Positions 18,972-27,000 of a stretch of DNA of 27,000 nt are shown piece after piece (the first letter of the stretch is position 1; each line of letters begins with the position of its first letter). A program made the translations under genes and the position numbers. The stretch covers positions 6,979,436 to 7,006,435 of the forward strand of contig CM022674.1 in assembly GCA_012295275.1 (NCBI GenBank), given 5' to 3'. Origin of the DNA: Chrysomallon squamiferum (Eukaryota; Mollusca; Gastropoda; Neomphalida; Peltospiridae). A model generated the notes under the pieces. It worked only from the letters and a program-made list of their open reading frames with translations. It did no database searches and had not been told where the DNA came from.

Positions 18972-20348
18972 GTATTGATAAGTATTAGTTTTAAAATTGC
19001 TTTTTAATTTACGTAGTTGGTAATATATTACATGAATTTCAAGGCGAGTTCAGGTGTTCTTTAAATAATATTACCAGAATGCATATTCTTTTATTTGACA
19101 GCCTTTAATAAAAGAAATAATCGCATTTAACTTTCATTCAACACAAAATATAAAATGTGCCGGCAAGGGACAGTAGTATAATCAGGTGGCTATCTCAGAA
19201 ACATAGATTTGACAAGTTTGTCCAAATTAGATAGGTTTGTTTAGTTCTCTATGATCTTTTTATCTCCGCATTAGCAACAAACAAACAAACAAAAAACTCT
19301 AAATATTGAGTAAAACCTCTGCTAACAAAAATAAACCTAAAGAGCAAGATTACCAATACATTTTTTACTGATCATAAACTAGTTTTATCTTCAGAATAAC
19401 AAAAATTATTGGAAGAAGTTAGACTGAAGTGTAAAAGTTTGTGTTCTCAGTGTGTTTATTATGGGTGTTTATCTTTCACCCAATTTCTGTCAGTGTTCCA
19501 CAATTTCAGTAAAACATGTTTGTCATGAGAAGCTGATGAGAAATGCATATAAAAAATCCCTTGTTGCCAACTGATAGGAATAATCCACACAGTACCAGCA
19601 AATATTTCATCATTTAAATTATTATAAAATTATAATAAATAATGATAATAATAATGGTAACACAATAGTAATAATAATACGTGTTATAGTTATAATGTTG
19701 AAATAATAATAACAACAATGGCAATGGCAGTTGTAGTAATAATAATGTTTAATTAATAATAACAAAAATGGCAATGACAGATGTAATAATAATAACTGTA
19801 ATTATAGTAATAGTTATAATAATAATAGAAATCGTGTTACATATTTGACAACTGAAACACGTGTGTGAGATGTTAAATTTCTTCAAGTGATTACACCAAA
19901 GATATTTTTATTTTCAGGAGGCTGGAGGACATGAGTGTGGATGAATTCATGTCACACGGACTGGACACTGACAGCTCATCAGTGTCCGAATCTTCCACCC
20001 CCCGCAAAAAGCAGAAAGTTAAACCAAACAAGAAAATAAAACCTTCCAAAGAAAAGTAATTTTAAAAAAAAATTTAATTCAAGTAATTTAAAAAAAAAAG
20101 TATTTATCTCATAAATGACACTGAACATGGAATCAGGGATAACCTAATAAATAACATTTTATTTTCCTTGTGTCACAAGGTTCATTTTGATATCACTATC
20201 ATGTCCATAGTTTATATGTTGTATGATTGATAGGCATTGAAAATTTTCTGCAATGTTACTGGATTTATCATTCTGGACTTCAGAATAGTTCTTAAAAAGA
20301 ATCCTTAACATTATAATTCTGGATTTCTTTCTTTTATTGATTTTAATT

Positions 20349-20387
<39 letters not shown>

Positions 20388-21102
20388 TTTATGGTGTGCT
20401 AGTGTTGTTAGATAAGTATTTATGCAGTCTTTATAACTGACTGCATTGCACATTTGAAGTCTGAATTTAAAATAATCCTCTCTTCAGTGTATAGTGTCAC
20501 ATAAAGTCTATCTATACAGTCTCCACTGATTAGTTTGAACTTAAGAAACAAATAATATTTTCTTAATATATATTTTCTTTCATATTTCTAGTCCTAAGAA
20601 ACAGAAGATTCAGAATAAAGAAAATTCAAACCCGAAGAAGAAATCTCCTTCAAAACTGAAAAAATCTTTAGAGAAACTGAGACAACAGGATCCAGAATTT
20701 TATGAATTTCTGGAAAAGGAAGATAAAAGTTTGCTGGAATTTAATGAGTCAGATGAATCTGATGATGATGTAAATGAAGATGTTGACCATGATGATGCTG
20801 ATGAAGAGCATTCAGCTGATGAGGCTCATGATTTAGAAAAAGAACTGTTGGGTCAGTCTAGTGGAGATAGTTCTGATGATGACGATGATGATGATGATGG
20901 TGGTAGTGGCAGAGTTCACAAACTGCCAGAGAAGTTAGAGGTTTGTAGAGAACAGAAACATTACGCATGTTGTCTCATCAGTTAACATTTGATTTGTATA
21001 AGTTGCTTTTTCATTCTGTAATTCGGTGGAAACATGCTCCCTTTGATTTTTTAAGTATTTAAATAATTGGACTTAACTGCAAATAAGCTAAAAAAAAAAA
21101 AT

Positions 21103-21154
<52 letters not shown>

Positions 21155-21698
21155 TATTAATATAACTGAAAAAAAAAAAAAAAAAAAAATAGTAAGCACT
21201 TGTCTTAACTGGTCAAGTAACAATAAAACCATTGTGTAGCATAGTTCTTACATTTTTTATAAGAATTAAAAATCCAGTACTTTGATCAATCTCTTTTATA
21301 CACTTTTACTGTTTGATGCTAACTTTAAAAAAACACACATAATTAAAAAAAAAACCTTTGATCTGAAAGAAGAAAGAATTTGGTCAAAAAGGCAACTCCA
21401 ATTTGTTTTTTTTGTTTTTTCACTTGTGTAGACAAAATTCCATTGAAAAACTAACAGTAGCCTTTCATATGAACAACAAGAGTGTAAGATCAGTTTAATG
21501 TCAAAATCAGTGAATTGTTGTCTTGAATTTGTTTTCAGTTAATAAGCAAGTGCAGAGAATGCTCTTCATTTTACAGTTACTACAGATTATAAACAGTCAG
21601 CCATTTTTTTTTTGATAAATGACAAACTGGCTTGTACAACAGTTCTGACACAAAAAAGAAAGAAAGACATAAAAACTATCCACAAATAAATGCTTGTA

Positions 21699-21740
<42 letters not shown>

Positions 21741-22206
21741 AGTTGTGTGTGTAGGTGTGTTTGTGTGTATGTGTTTGTTTGTGTGTATCTTACATGCAAG
21801 GTTGTAAAACATTTAAAAAAAATCTATACATTAGAAAAATGCCGTTTTAAAAAAAACCCTGTCCATTATTTTCTTTTATTCTTGTGTTTTGCACTAATGA
21901 TGATGTTGTTGTTGCTGTTACAGGTTGCCAGTGATGTTTCTGATGATGAGTCTGAGACGGAAGTGGAAGAGAGGAAAATAAAAAAGAAAGGAAAACTTGT
22001 CACTTTAAAAATGGTTTCTCATTGGACTCATATTTAGAGGTAATGTGTTGTAAAAATGTATTTGTAGTTTTTAAATATGCCTAAATTAATCATAAAATAA
22101 CCAAGATATACTGAGTAATGATGTGAGAATTACATTGTTTTGTTTATTTATTTAAATATTTATGCTGATATGTCTGTATATGTATGTGTATTTGTATGCA
22201 TCTATA

Positions 22207-22257
<51 letters not shown>

Positions 22258-25200
22258 GTATGTATGTATGTGTGTGTGTGTGTGTGTATGTATCTATGTA
22301 AGTATCTTACATGATTTTAGATGTAAAAAAAATATATATATAAATTTTGTGTTTTAAATGCTTTGAATAAATAATTAAAATAAATACATAATTTTAAAAA
22401 CTAATTTTGCAAGATATAAAAATGCTTTGAATAAATAATTATAATAAATACATAATATCAGTTTTTGTGTTTTGTTATTGTGGATTTAATTTCTGTTTTT
22501 TGTTAGAGATTAACAGTGTTTATATTTGACAGACAAAGCCAACAGCCCAGGTTTTCCGAGAAGCCGTGTCGGCTTTCAAAGCCGCTGTGCACCAAGCCAG
22601 CGAAGATTCATCAGAAATCAACTTTCAAGTTGTTGGAAGTGAAGGTAAAATCTACCTGTGGCCATTTTTTCTCTTTTTTTAAAGTAGTATATGTAGTTTC
22701 TAGATTTTTTACCTTTTTCTTTCGCATAAAATGTTCAGTTGTTTTTTGAAAAATAATTTTATTTAAAAAAAATACATCAATCACACAAACACACATATTC
22801 ATACATACATAACACACAAAAAAACCCACAAAAACAAAAATATTTATAAAAAAACCCCCAAAAACCAAACATTTATGATATTGGTTTTATTTTCTGTTGC
22901 TGAATCCATTTTAAATGTTTATTTTATTAATTTTATCAGGGATGAAACTTCCTATTTCAGTTAATTAAAAACAACAATTTTATAATAATAATTGCCAATG
23001 GCAACAATAATAATAATAAGAATAATAAAGAATAGTAGTAACAATTGTAGTTATAATAATCATAAAATACTACTACTATTAATATTATTATTATTGTTGT
23101 TATTATAATTATTATTATTATTTTGTTTCCTTTTTGAATATTTTTTCAGTGTTTAATGCAGTAGTTAAAATGTGTTTAGCACACATGGGCCCTGTCATTC
23201 AGAATCTCTTGAGGTTACCTCCCTTGGTCCAAGTCCAGCAACCTCCAACCATGAAAAACAAGAAATGGAAAATGTTGAGAGTGGATGTCAAGAGTTATCT
23301 CACTGATCTTCTGCAGGTGGAGATAAAAAAACACACAAAAACAATCTGTTATATTTGTATATATGTTCATTCTTGAGATATAAAGAAACAAAAAAAATAA
23401 AAAAATAAAACAAATAAAAAGTAATTAAAAAAGAGTTGGAGAAAGTAAAAGGAAAAGATAAATAAAGAATGACTGATAAAAATAAATACAGAAATCAGAA
23501 TGATAGTGTGTGAAAAATGAAAGAAAGAAACACAAAAAAGAATACATGAAGAGAGGGACATTTTGAAATTAAGAAGTATTCGAAATTATTTAGAAATAAT
23601 TTCTTTTCAAGATATTCAAAATTATTTTTGAAACTGTTTTTAACTTTTGGAAGAAAAGAATGATTTGATTATAAATTTATTTTTATTATACTGTAACAAA
23701 AGTAAATGACGAACAATTTTTTTTATTCTTCATGTTCTGAAAATGTTTATAAATTATATTTTGTTGGTATGATGTGCAGCAGATGAAGAAAATTTATTTT
23801 TCAGTTGCTGTCAGCCCTCACTGAACCAGCCATGTTGAATGTGATTATAAAACACATGCACAAGCTCGTCATACTCTACGCTTGTTTTTCTAAACTTGTC
23901 AAAGTCTTCCTAAAGGTAAAAATGAAAAACATAATAAAAATAATAAAAATAACATTATTTTTTGTAGTTATTAATAATGCAATCACAATTAAAAAATAAT
24001 TTTTTATTAAATAAAACTTTTTGTTTGTTTATTTATTTATTATTGTTTTCTTTATTTTATTTTATTTTTGATTTATTTTTTAATTAACAGAAATTATTTT
24101 AGTTTATTTAATAATATTATTGACAAATGAAATGTGAATTAGTGTTTAATATTTATTCTGTTTTGTTTATTAACAGAAGATAAGTATTTAATAACAGTTT
24201 AATGACTTAATACAAATATTAAATATTTATTTGTTTATTAATTAAATATTTATTCTGTTTTGTTCATTAACAGAAAATAATTTATTTAATAACTGTTGAC
24301 AGATACATAAATTGTGAATTATTATTAAAATAGTTATTTTACTTTGTTTTTTAACAGAAAATGGTAAGTTTATGGAGTGCAGGAGAGGAGACTACTCGAG
24401 TTTTGGCTTTTCTGTGTATTAACAAAGTGAATCGAATGTTACCCAGTCTGCTGGAACCTAGCATGAAGGTTAGTGAAAATTTTTAGTTTTTGTAATTTTT
24501 ATATAAATTTTATTAAAATAAAGCATTTTAGAATTAAAAATAGTAAAATAAAATTTATAATCATTGTGAATTTTTTTTACAATGACAATCATTATATATA
24601 TATATATATATATAAACATTTATTATGAATGACAGTATTTATTTATTTAATTTTGTTCGTTTATATATTTATTTATTTACAAGTATTTATTTTTGTTTGT
24701 TTTTATTTATTTATTTATTTTTTTATTTATATTTTTATTTATTTGTAATTTATTTATTCACTATTTATTTATTTATTTATTTATTTATTTATATTTTTAT
24801 TTATTTGTAATGTATTTATTCACAAGTTTTTTATTTTGTTTTTATTTATTTATTTATTTATATACTTATTTATATATTTATTTATTTATTTGTAATATAT
24901 TTATTCACAAGTTTTTAATTTTGTTTTTTATTTATTATTTTTTAAATTTATTTATCTGTTTATTTGTTTATTTACAGCTGATGTACATGGCGTATGTGAG
25001 AAACTGTAAATTCACGTCTCCAAATACACTGCCACTGATAAACTTCATGCAGCGCTCTCTGGTGGAGATTTTTGCCATGGACTCAGTGCTTGCATACCAG
25101 TACGCCTTCATTTACATCAGACAGCTGGCGATTCATCTTAGAAATGCAATTACTACGAAGAAAAAGGTGAATAAACCTTTTTTTTAAAAACATTTCATAA

Positions 25201-26575
25201 TAGAAAATTCACTGTTAATAAAATTCATGTGTGAATTATTTTGTTTGGTATCTAAATAATATATGTTTATTTAATAATAGATAAAATGGATGTAACAATT
25301 AACAAAAAATTAATTACTTTGCAAAGATCTGCATACAGTCTGATTTAAGTTTGATTTAATTATAAATGTATTATACATTTTTAGTTCTTAGAAATATATT
25401 TTATTGCAGATAATGCATTTGTTTTAAAGAAATCTGTAAAAAAAATATATATATAGCTATGAACATAAAATAATAATAATAAAAGTTATTAAATTCAATG
25501 CAATAATTATAGTATTGTTAGAAATATTTTCAGTATATATTTAGATTATATTTATGCGTTTACATACCTATTTATCATTTATTTATTTACTTTTTTACAA
25601 TAACAACAATAATGATATGTGAATAACAACAACACTGTGTATAATTTCAGGACACTTGTCAGCTGGTAGCTAACTGGCAGTATGTCCACTGTCTGGCATT
25701 GTGGACAACGTTGCTGGGCAGTACACACCCCAGTGACGTCCTCCAACCCCTCATCTACCCCCTCACTCAAACCATCATCGGAACCATTAAGTAAGAAGAA
25801 AACAAAATATATATATATTAAATAAATAAATAATAATAAAAACATGAAAACATTATTTGAAAAATTGTGTAAAATTGTATTATGGTGTAGATTAGTTGTT
25901 TTTGTCTGTTTCAGAGATCTATCCAAATCCAGATAGTGCTCCAAAAACCTTGTTTGCACATATTAATGTTAATTTAGCATTTAGAATGTTTGCATGAAGC
26001 TTGGTAGATACTGGATAAATAAATAAGTATTTAGCTAATTCCAATAAGATATATATTTTTGGTTAAATTTTGGACTTGCATTATATTTTTTATTTATTAT
26101 ATTGTTACTGTTCTTATTGTTCTTATAATTACTATTGTTATCATTGTTATTACTGCTACTACTGTTACTACTTCTATACTATTACTACTACTACTGCTAT
26201 GATTATTATTATTGTTGTGATTATATTATTATTATTTTTTATTTTATATATATATATATATATATATATGTTTCTAAATTTTGTTTAAACTAATTGGTAA
26301 AATGGTGTTACATCTATGATGACTATAATTGTTAGTTAAATCAATTAACAAATAATGAATAATTTCTTCTCTTTTTTTTTAACAACCACATAAAGAAAAC
26401 AGTTGTGTTACTACCACTTTTTTTTCATTTCTCATTTTCGTAATTTGTAAAAATTTGTTTCAGGTTGTTGTCAACAGCTCGTTACTTTCCACTACGTTTC
26501 CACTGTGTTCGTTTTCTGAACCAGCTGTCTTCATCTACTAGAACGTTTATACCTGTCCTGCCATTTTTGCTTGAG
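18955..26575 (+). CDS. NOC2L: NOC2L / Noc2-family nucleolar protein, N-terminal 11 exons (runs off the window; frame break in exon 4)
   Basis: Noc2-family protein of the nucleolus: with Noc1/Noc3 partners it takes part in pre-60S ribosome maturation and export. The vertebrate form also inhibits histone acetyltransferases. Exons: 18955-18971, 19918-20055, 20592-20940, 21924-22039, 22533-22644, 23150-23316, 23805-23915, 24358-24468, 24978-25166, 25651-25790, 26464-26575. All are GT-AG, about 521 codons against about 750 in human, so the C-terminal third lies to the right. Seen: VDEFM N-terminus; Lys-rich segments; [18 protein letters not shown]; an Asp/Glu/Ser-rich acidic region (about 100-160) with eight Asp in a row; then the helical Noc2 domain, including [40 protein letters not shown] and [11 protein letters not shown]. 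Odd: exon 4 hits TAG at 22035-22037 and ends in the wrong phase; one missing base would explain both. Confidence 0.93.
18972..19917. other. NOC2L intron 1, non-coding
   Basis: Mixed sequence, then an AAT-type imperfect microsatellite with a duplicated AATGGCAATG-containing segment (about 19625-19830). No gene or recognised transposon. Confidence 0.7.
19918..20055 (+). CDS. NOC2L: NOC2L coding exon 2
   Basis: The conserved VDEFM-(S)HG-DTDS start of Noc2 proteins, then Ser-rich and Lys-rich stretches likely to act as a nuclear/nucleolar signal. Acceptor ttattttcag, donor gtaatt, phase 2 to 2. Confidence 0.9.
20056..20591. repeat. NOC2L intron 2 with an (AT)(GT)n microsatellite
   Basis: An AT run followed by about 15 GT units occupies 20350-20386. 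The remainder is plain AT-rich intron. Confidence 0.85.
20592..20940 (+). CDS. NOC2L: NOC2L coding exon 3: conserved DPEFYEFL box and acidic region
   Basis: Basic stretch, then [20 protein letters not shown], diagnostic of Noc2, then a long Asp/Glu/Ser tract. The Asp run (20875-20898) is encoded by nearly pure GAT codons. The donor gtttgt is weak (T at +3). Read-through would add 14 residues before a stop near 20983. Confidence 0.9.
20941..21923. repeat. NOC2L intron 3 with two AT arrays
   Basis: AT arrays at about 21107-21152 and 21701-21734, the second continuing into GT-rich sequence to about 21786, plus a poly-A run (21170-21189). Frames reading Tyr/Ile or Thr/His through these are artefacts. 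Confidence 0.88.
21924..22039 (+). CDS. NOC2L: NOC2L coding exon 4, with an in-frame TAG
   Basis: Acidic stretch, then [18 protein letters not shown], matching the region before the Noc2 domain. In the reading phase carried over from exon 3 a TAG lies at 22035-22037, five bases before the good donor gtaatg at 22040. The exon is 116 nt and leaves phase 2, while exon 5 needs phase 0. One extra T in the TTT at 22033-22035 would remove the stop and correct the phase. Confidence 0.8.
22040..22532. repeat. NOC2L intron 4: GT microsatellite and a 64-bp direct duplication
   Basis: GT-rich array at about 22206-22290. A segment with ATGCTTTGAATAAATAATTA occurs at about 22358 and again at about 22422 (spacing 64 bp). 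Confidence 0.85.
22533..22644 (+). CDS. NOC2L: NOC2L coding exon 5
   Basis: [16 protein letters not shown] followed by INFQVVGSE, the conserved start of the Noc2 domain. Only this phase-0 frame matches the family. The acceptor cag ends at 22532; donor gtaaaa. Confidence 0.88.
22645..23149. other. NOC2L intron 5, non-coding
   Basis: CACA-rich stretch (22770-22830) and AAT/ATT triplet-rich stretch (22980-23125). No gene. Confidence 0.75.
23150..23316 (+). CDS. NOC2L: NOC2L coding exon 6
   Basis: [20 protein letters not shown], a polar loop, then [17 protein letters not shown], all typical of Noc2. Phase 1 in, 0 out. Donor gtggag. Confidence 0.92.
23317..23804. other. NOC2L intron 6, non-coding
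   Basis: Strikingly purine-rich, mostly A with some G, from about 23320 to 23580, then AT-rich to the acceptor. No gene on either strand; the reverse-strand frame is Phe/Ser/Leu low complexity. Confidence 0.7.
23805..23915 (+). CDS. NOC2L: NOC2L coding exon 7
   Basis: 37 codons in phase 0: [20 protein letters not shown] and [17 protein letters not shown], helical repeats of the Noc2 domain. Acceptor atttttcag, donor gtaaaa. Confidence 0.92.
24080..24357. repeat. Tandem copies carrying acceptor-like TTAACAG before NOC2L exon 8
   Basis: The word TTAACAGAA, preceded by a T-rich tract, ends its CAG at 24090, 24176, 24273 and 24357. The last is the real exon 8 acceptor. The two middle copies share TTTATTCTGTTTTGTT before it. 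Spacing is 84-97 bp. Diverged tandem duplications of the acceptor region. Confidence 0.85.
24358..24468 (+). CDS. NOC2L: NOC2L coding exon 8
   Basis: 37 codons in phase 0: [19 protein letters not shown], one of the strongest Noc2 signatures. It contains a consensus donor word GTAAGT six bases in (24364-24369). Three acceptor look-alikes lie upstream. Confidence 0.93.
24590..24975. repeat. AT and TTTA low complexity with tandem copies before NOC2L exon 9
   Basis: AT run at about 24592-24613, then TTTA-rich sequence in which ATTTGTAAT followed by TTTATTCAC recurs at about 24741, 24803 and 24888. The translated Phe/Ile/Tyr/Leu frame at its start is not a gene, although it runs into the real exon 9. 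Confidence 0.8.
24978..25166 (+). CDS. NOC2L: NOC2L coding exon 9
   Basis: 63 codons in phase 0: [20 protein letters not shown], then [19 protein letters not shown], the most conserved core of the family. Acceptor gtttatttacag, donor gtgaat. Confidence 0.95.
25167..25650. other. NOC2L intron 9, non-coding
   Basis: AT-rich sequence without an array longer than a few units. No gene seen. Confidence 0.75.
25651..25790 (+). CDS. NOC2L: NOC2L coding exon 10
   Basis: [17 protein letters not shown] and [19 protein letters not shown], conserved Noc2 helices. Phase 0 in, 2 out. Acceptor ataatttcag, donor gtaaga. Confidence 0.95.
25791..26463. repeat. NOC2L intron 10 with TTA/CTA triplets and an AT run
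   Basis: Imperfect ATT/ACT triplets at about 26085-26240 and an AT run at 26245-26269. A short acceptor-flanked stretch near 25915 was considered as an exon and rejected. Confidence 0.8.
26464..26575 (+). CDS. NOC2L: NOC2L coding exon 11 (last in window)
   Basis: [20 protein letters not shown] then [11 protein letters not shown], conserved in Noc2. Ends in phase 0 with donor gtaagt. The next exon, expected to start with the family's phenylalanine-rich stretch, is not found before 27000. Confidence 0.94.
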
Positions 26576-27000
26576 GTAAGTCACTTCAAGTCTTACTGAT
26601 ACACAAAACAAAATGAAAAAAAACTCCACAAAGTAGGAAAATGAAGAAGACTAACAGTATTCCTGACGTTTCCATGGCAATTTTGTTTTCAGCTCCAGGC
26701 AGCTTATAATAAAATAATAATAATAATAATAATAATAATTCACAACAAAAAGATTTCTACAGTGATTTAAAAATGTCAGTTTTTGAGATTGTTTCTTGGT
26801 TTGCACAGTTTAAAATTACTGTAAAAATTAAATAATAATAGCCACAAAAATAATAAATAAATCAATAAATATTAAAACAATACTGGCTTAAATTTTGTCT
26901 TGTGACACTCAATACAGGTTAATTATGTGATGAAACTATTTCAGTGTAATATTTGTTTTATATCAATCATGTAGAGGGTAAATTAGTTTAACACAAGTTT
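26576..27000. other. Start of NOC2L intron 11
   Basis: AT-rich intron with an AAT run (26709-26739). No exon matching the next part of Noc2 is visible. Confidence 0.75.

Noticed and set aside
25915-25936. Possible small exon after a TTTCAG
   Set aside because: It meets a stop within a few codons and the phase from exon 10 is already satisfied by exon 11 at 26464, which continues the Noc2 family sequence.
18955-26575. Calling NOC2L a pseudogene
   Set aside because: Only one defect is seen across 11 exons, all splice sites are intact and the protein is highly conserved, so a one-base sequencing error or single allele is more likely than a decayed gene.
1-27000. tRNA-derived SINEs, tRNA genes, CRISPR arrays, viral insertions
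   Set aside because: No Pol III B-box, cloverleaf, spacer-repeat pattern or viral reading frame was recognised by eye; a covariance-model and repeat-library search would be needed to exclude diverged copies.

Overview
This window is nuclear DNA from an animal. It carries two intron-rich protein-coding genes, both on the + strand and arranged head to tail in very AT-rich, microsatellite-dense sequence. No prokaryotic features, CRISPR arrays, rRNA or tRNA genes were recognised. The AT-rich introns, full of TTTA, TTA, AT, GT and GA arrays, together with the protein sequences, suggest an invertebrate. A lophotrochozoan such as a mollusc, possibly a cephalopod, is my best guess, with low confidence and no search behind it.

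Layout. 1-2510: upstream DNA with a CpG-enriched patch at about 550-960 that includes an ETS-type site (probable promoter or first-exon area), and a decayed piece resembling a pogo/Tigger DNA transposon at about 1540-1720. 2520-14638: the complete coding region of a MIB2 (mind bomb 2) E3 ubiquitin ligase, reconstructed as 17 coding exons whose phases all agree, giving 923 codons. Its order is MIB/HERC2, ZZ zinc finger, MIB/HERC2, two Mib-specific repeats, about nine to ten ankyrin repeats and two RING fingers. 14639-18523: a gene-free stretch with several AATAAA signals, probably a 3' UTR of unknown length followed by spacer. 18955 to the right edge: the first 11 coding exons (about 521 codons) of NOC2L (Noc2 family, nucleolar complex protein 2 homologue). 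This gene runs off the window.

The two products are not known to act in one pathway. MIB2 is a cytoplasmic or endosomal ligase that ubiquitinates Notch ligands. NOC2L acts in the nucleolus in pre-60S ribosome maturation and, in vertebrates, in histone acetyltransferase inhibition. Their adjacency is notable because both human genes lie in 1p36.33.

No wholly new molecular system was found. The points most worth following are: a one-base frame break in NOC2L exon 4; a recurring pattern of intronic minisatellites built next to splice sites, several of which copy the splice signal itself; complementary GA and CT arrays flanking MIB2 exons 8-12; a cascade of five-base repeats including TTAGG beside a MIB2 exon; and an Asp in place of the last zinc-binding Cys of the C-terminal RING.
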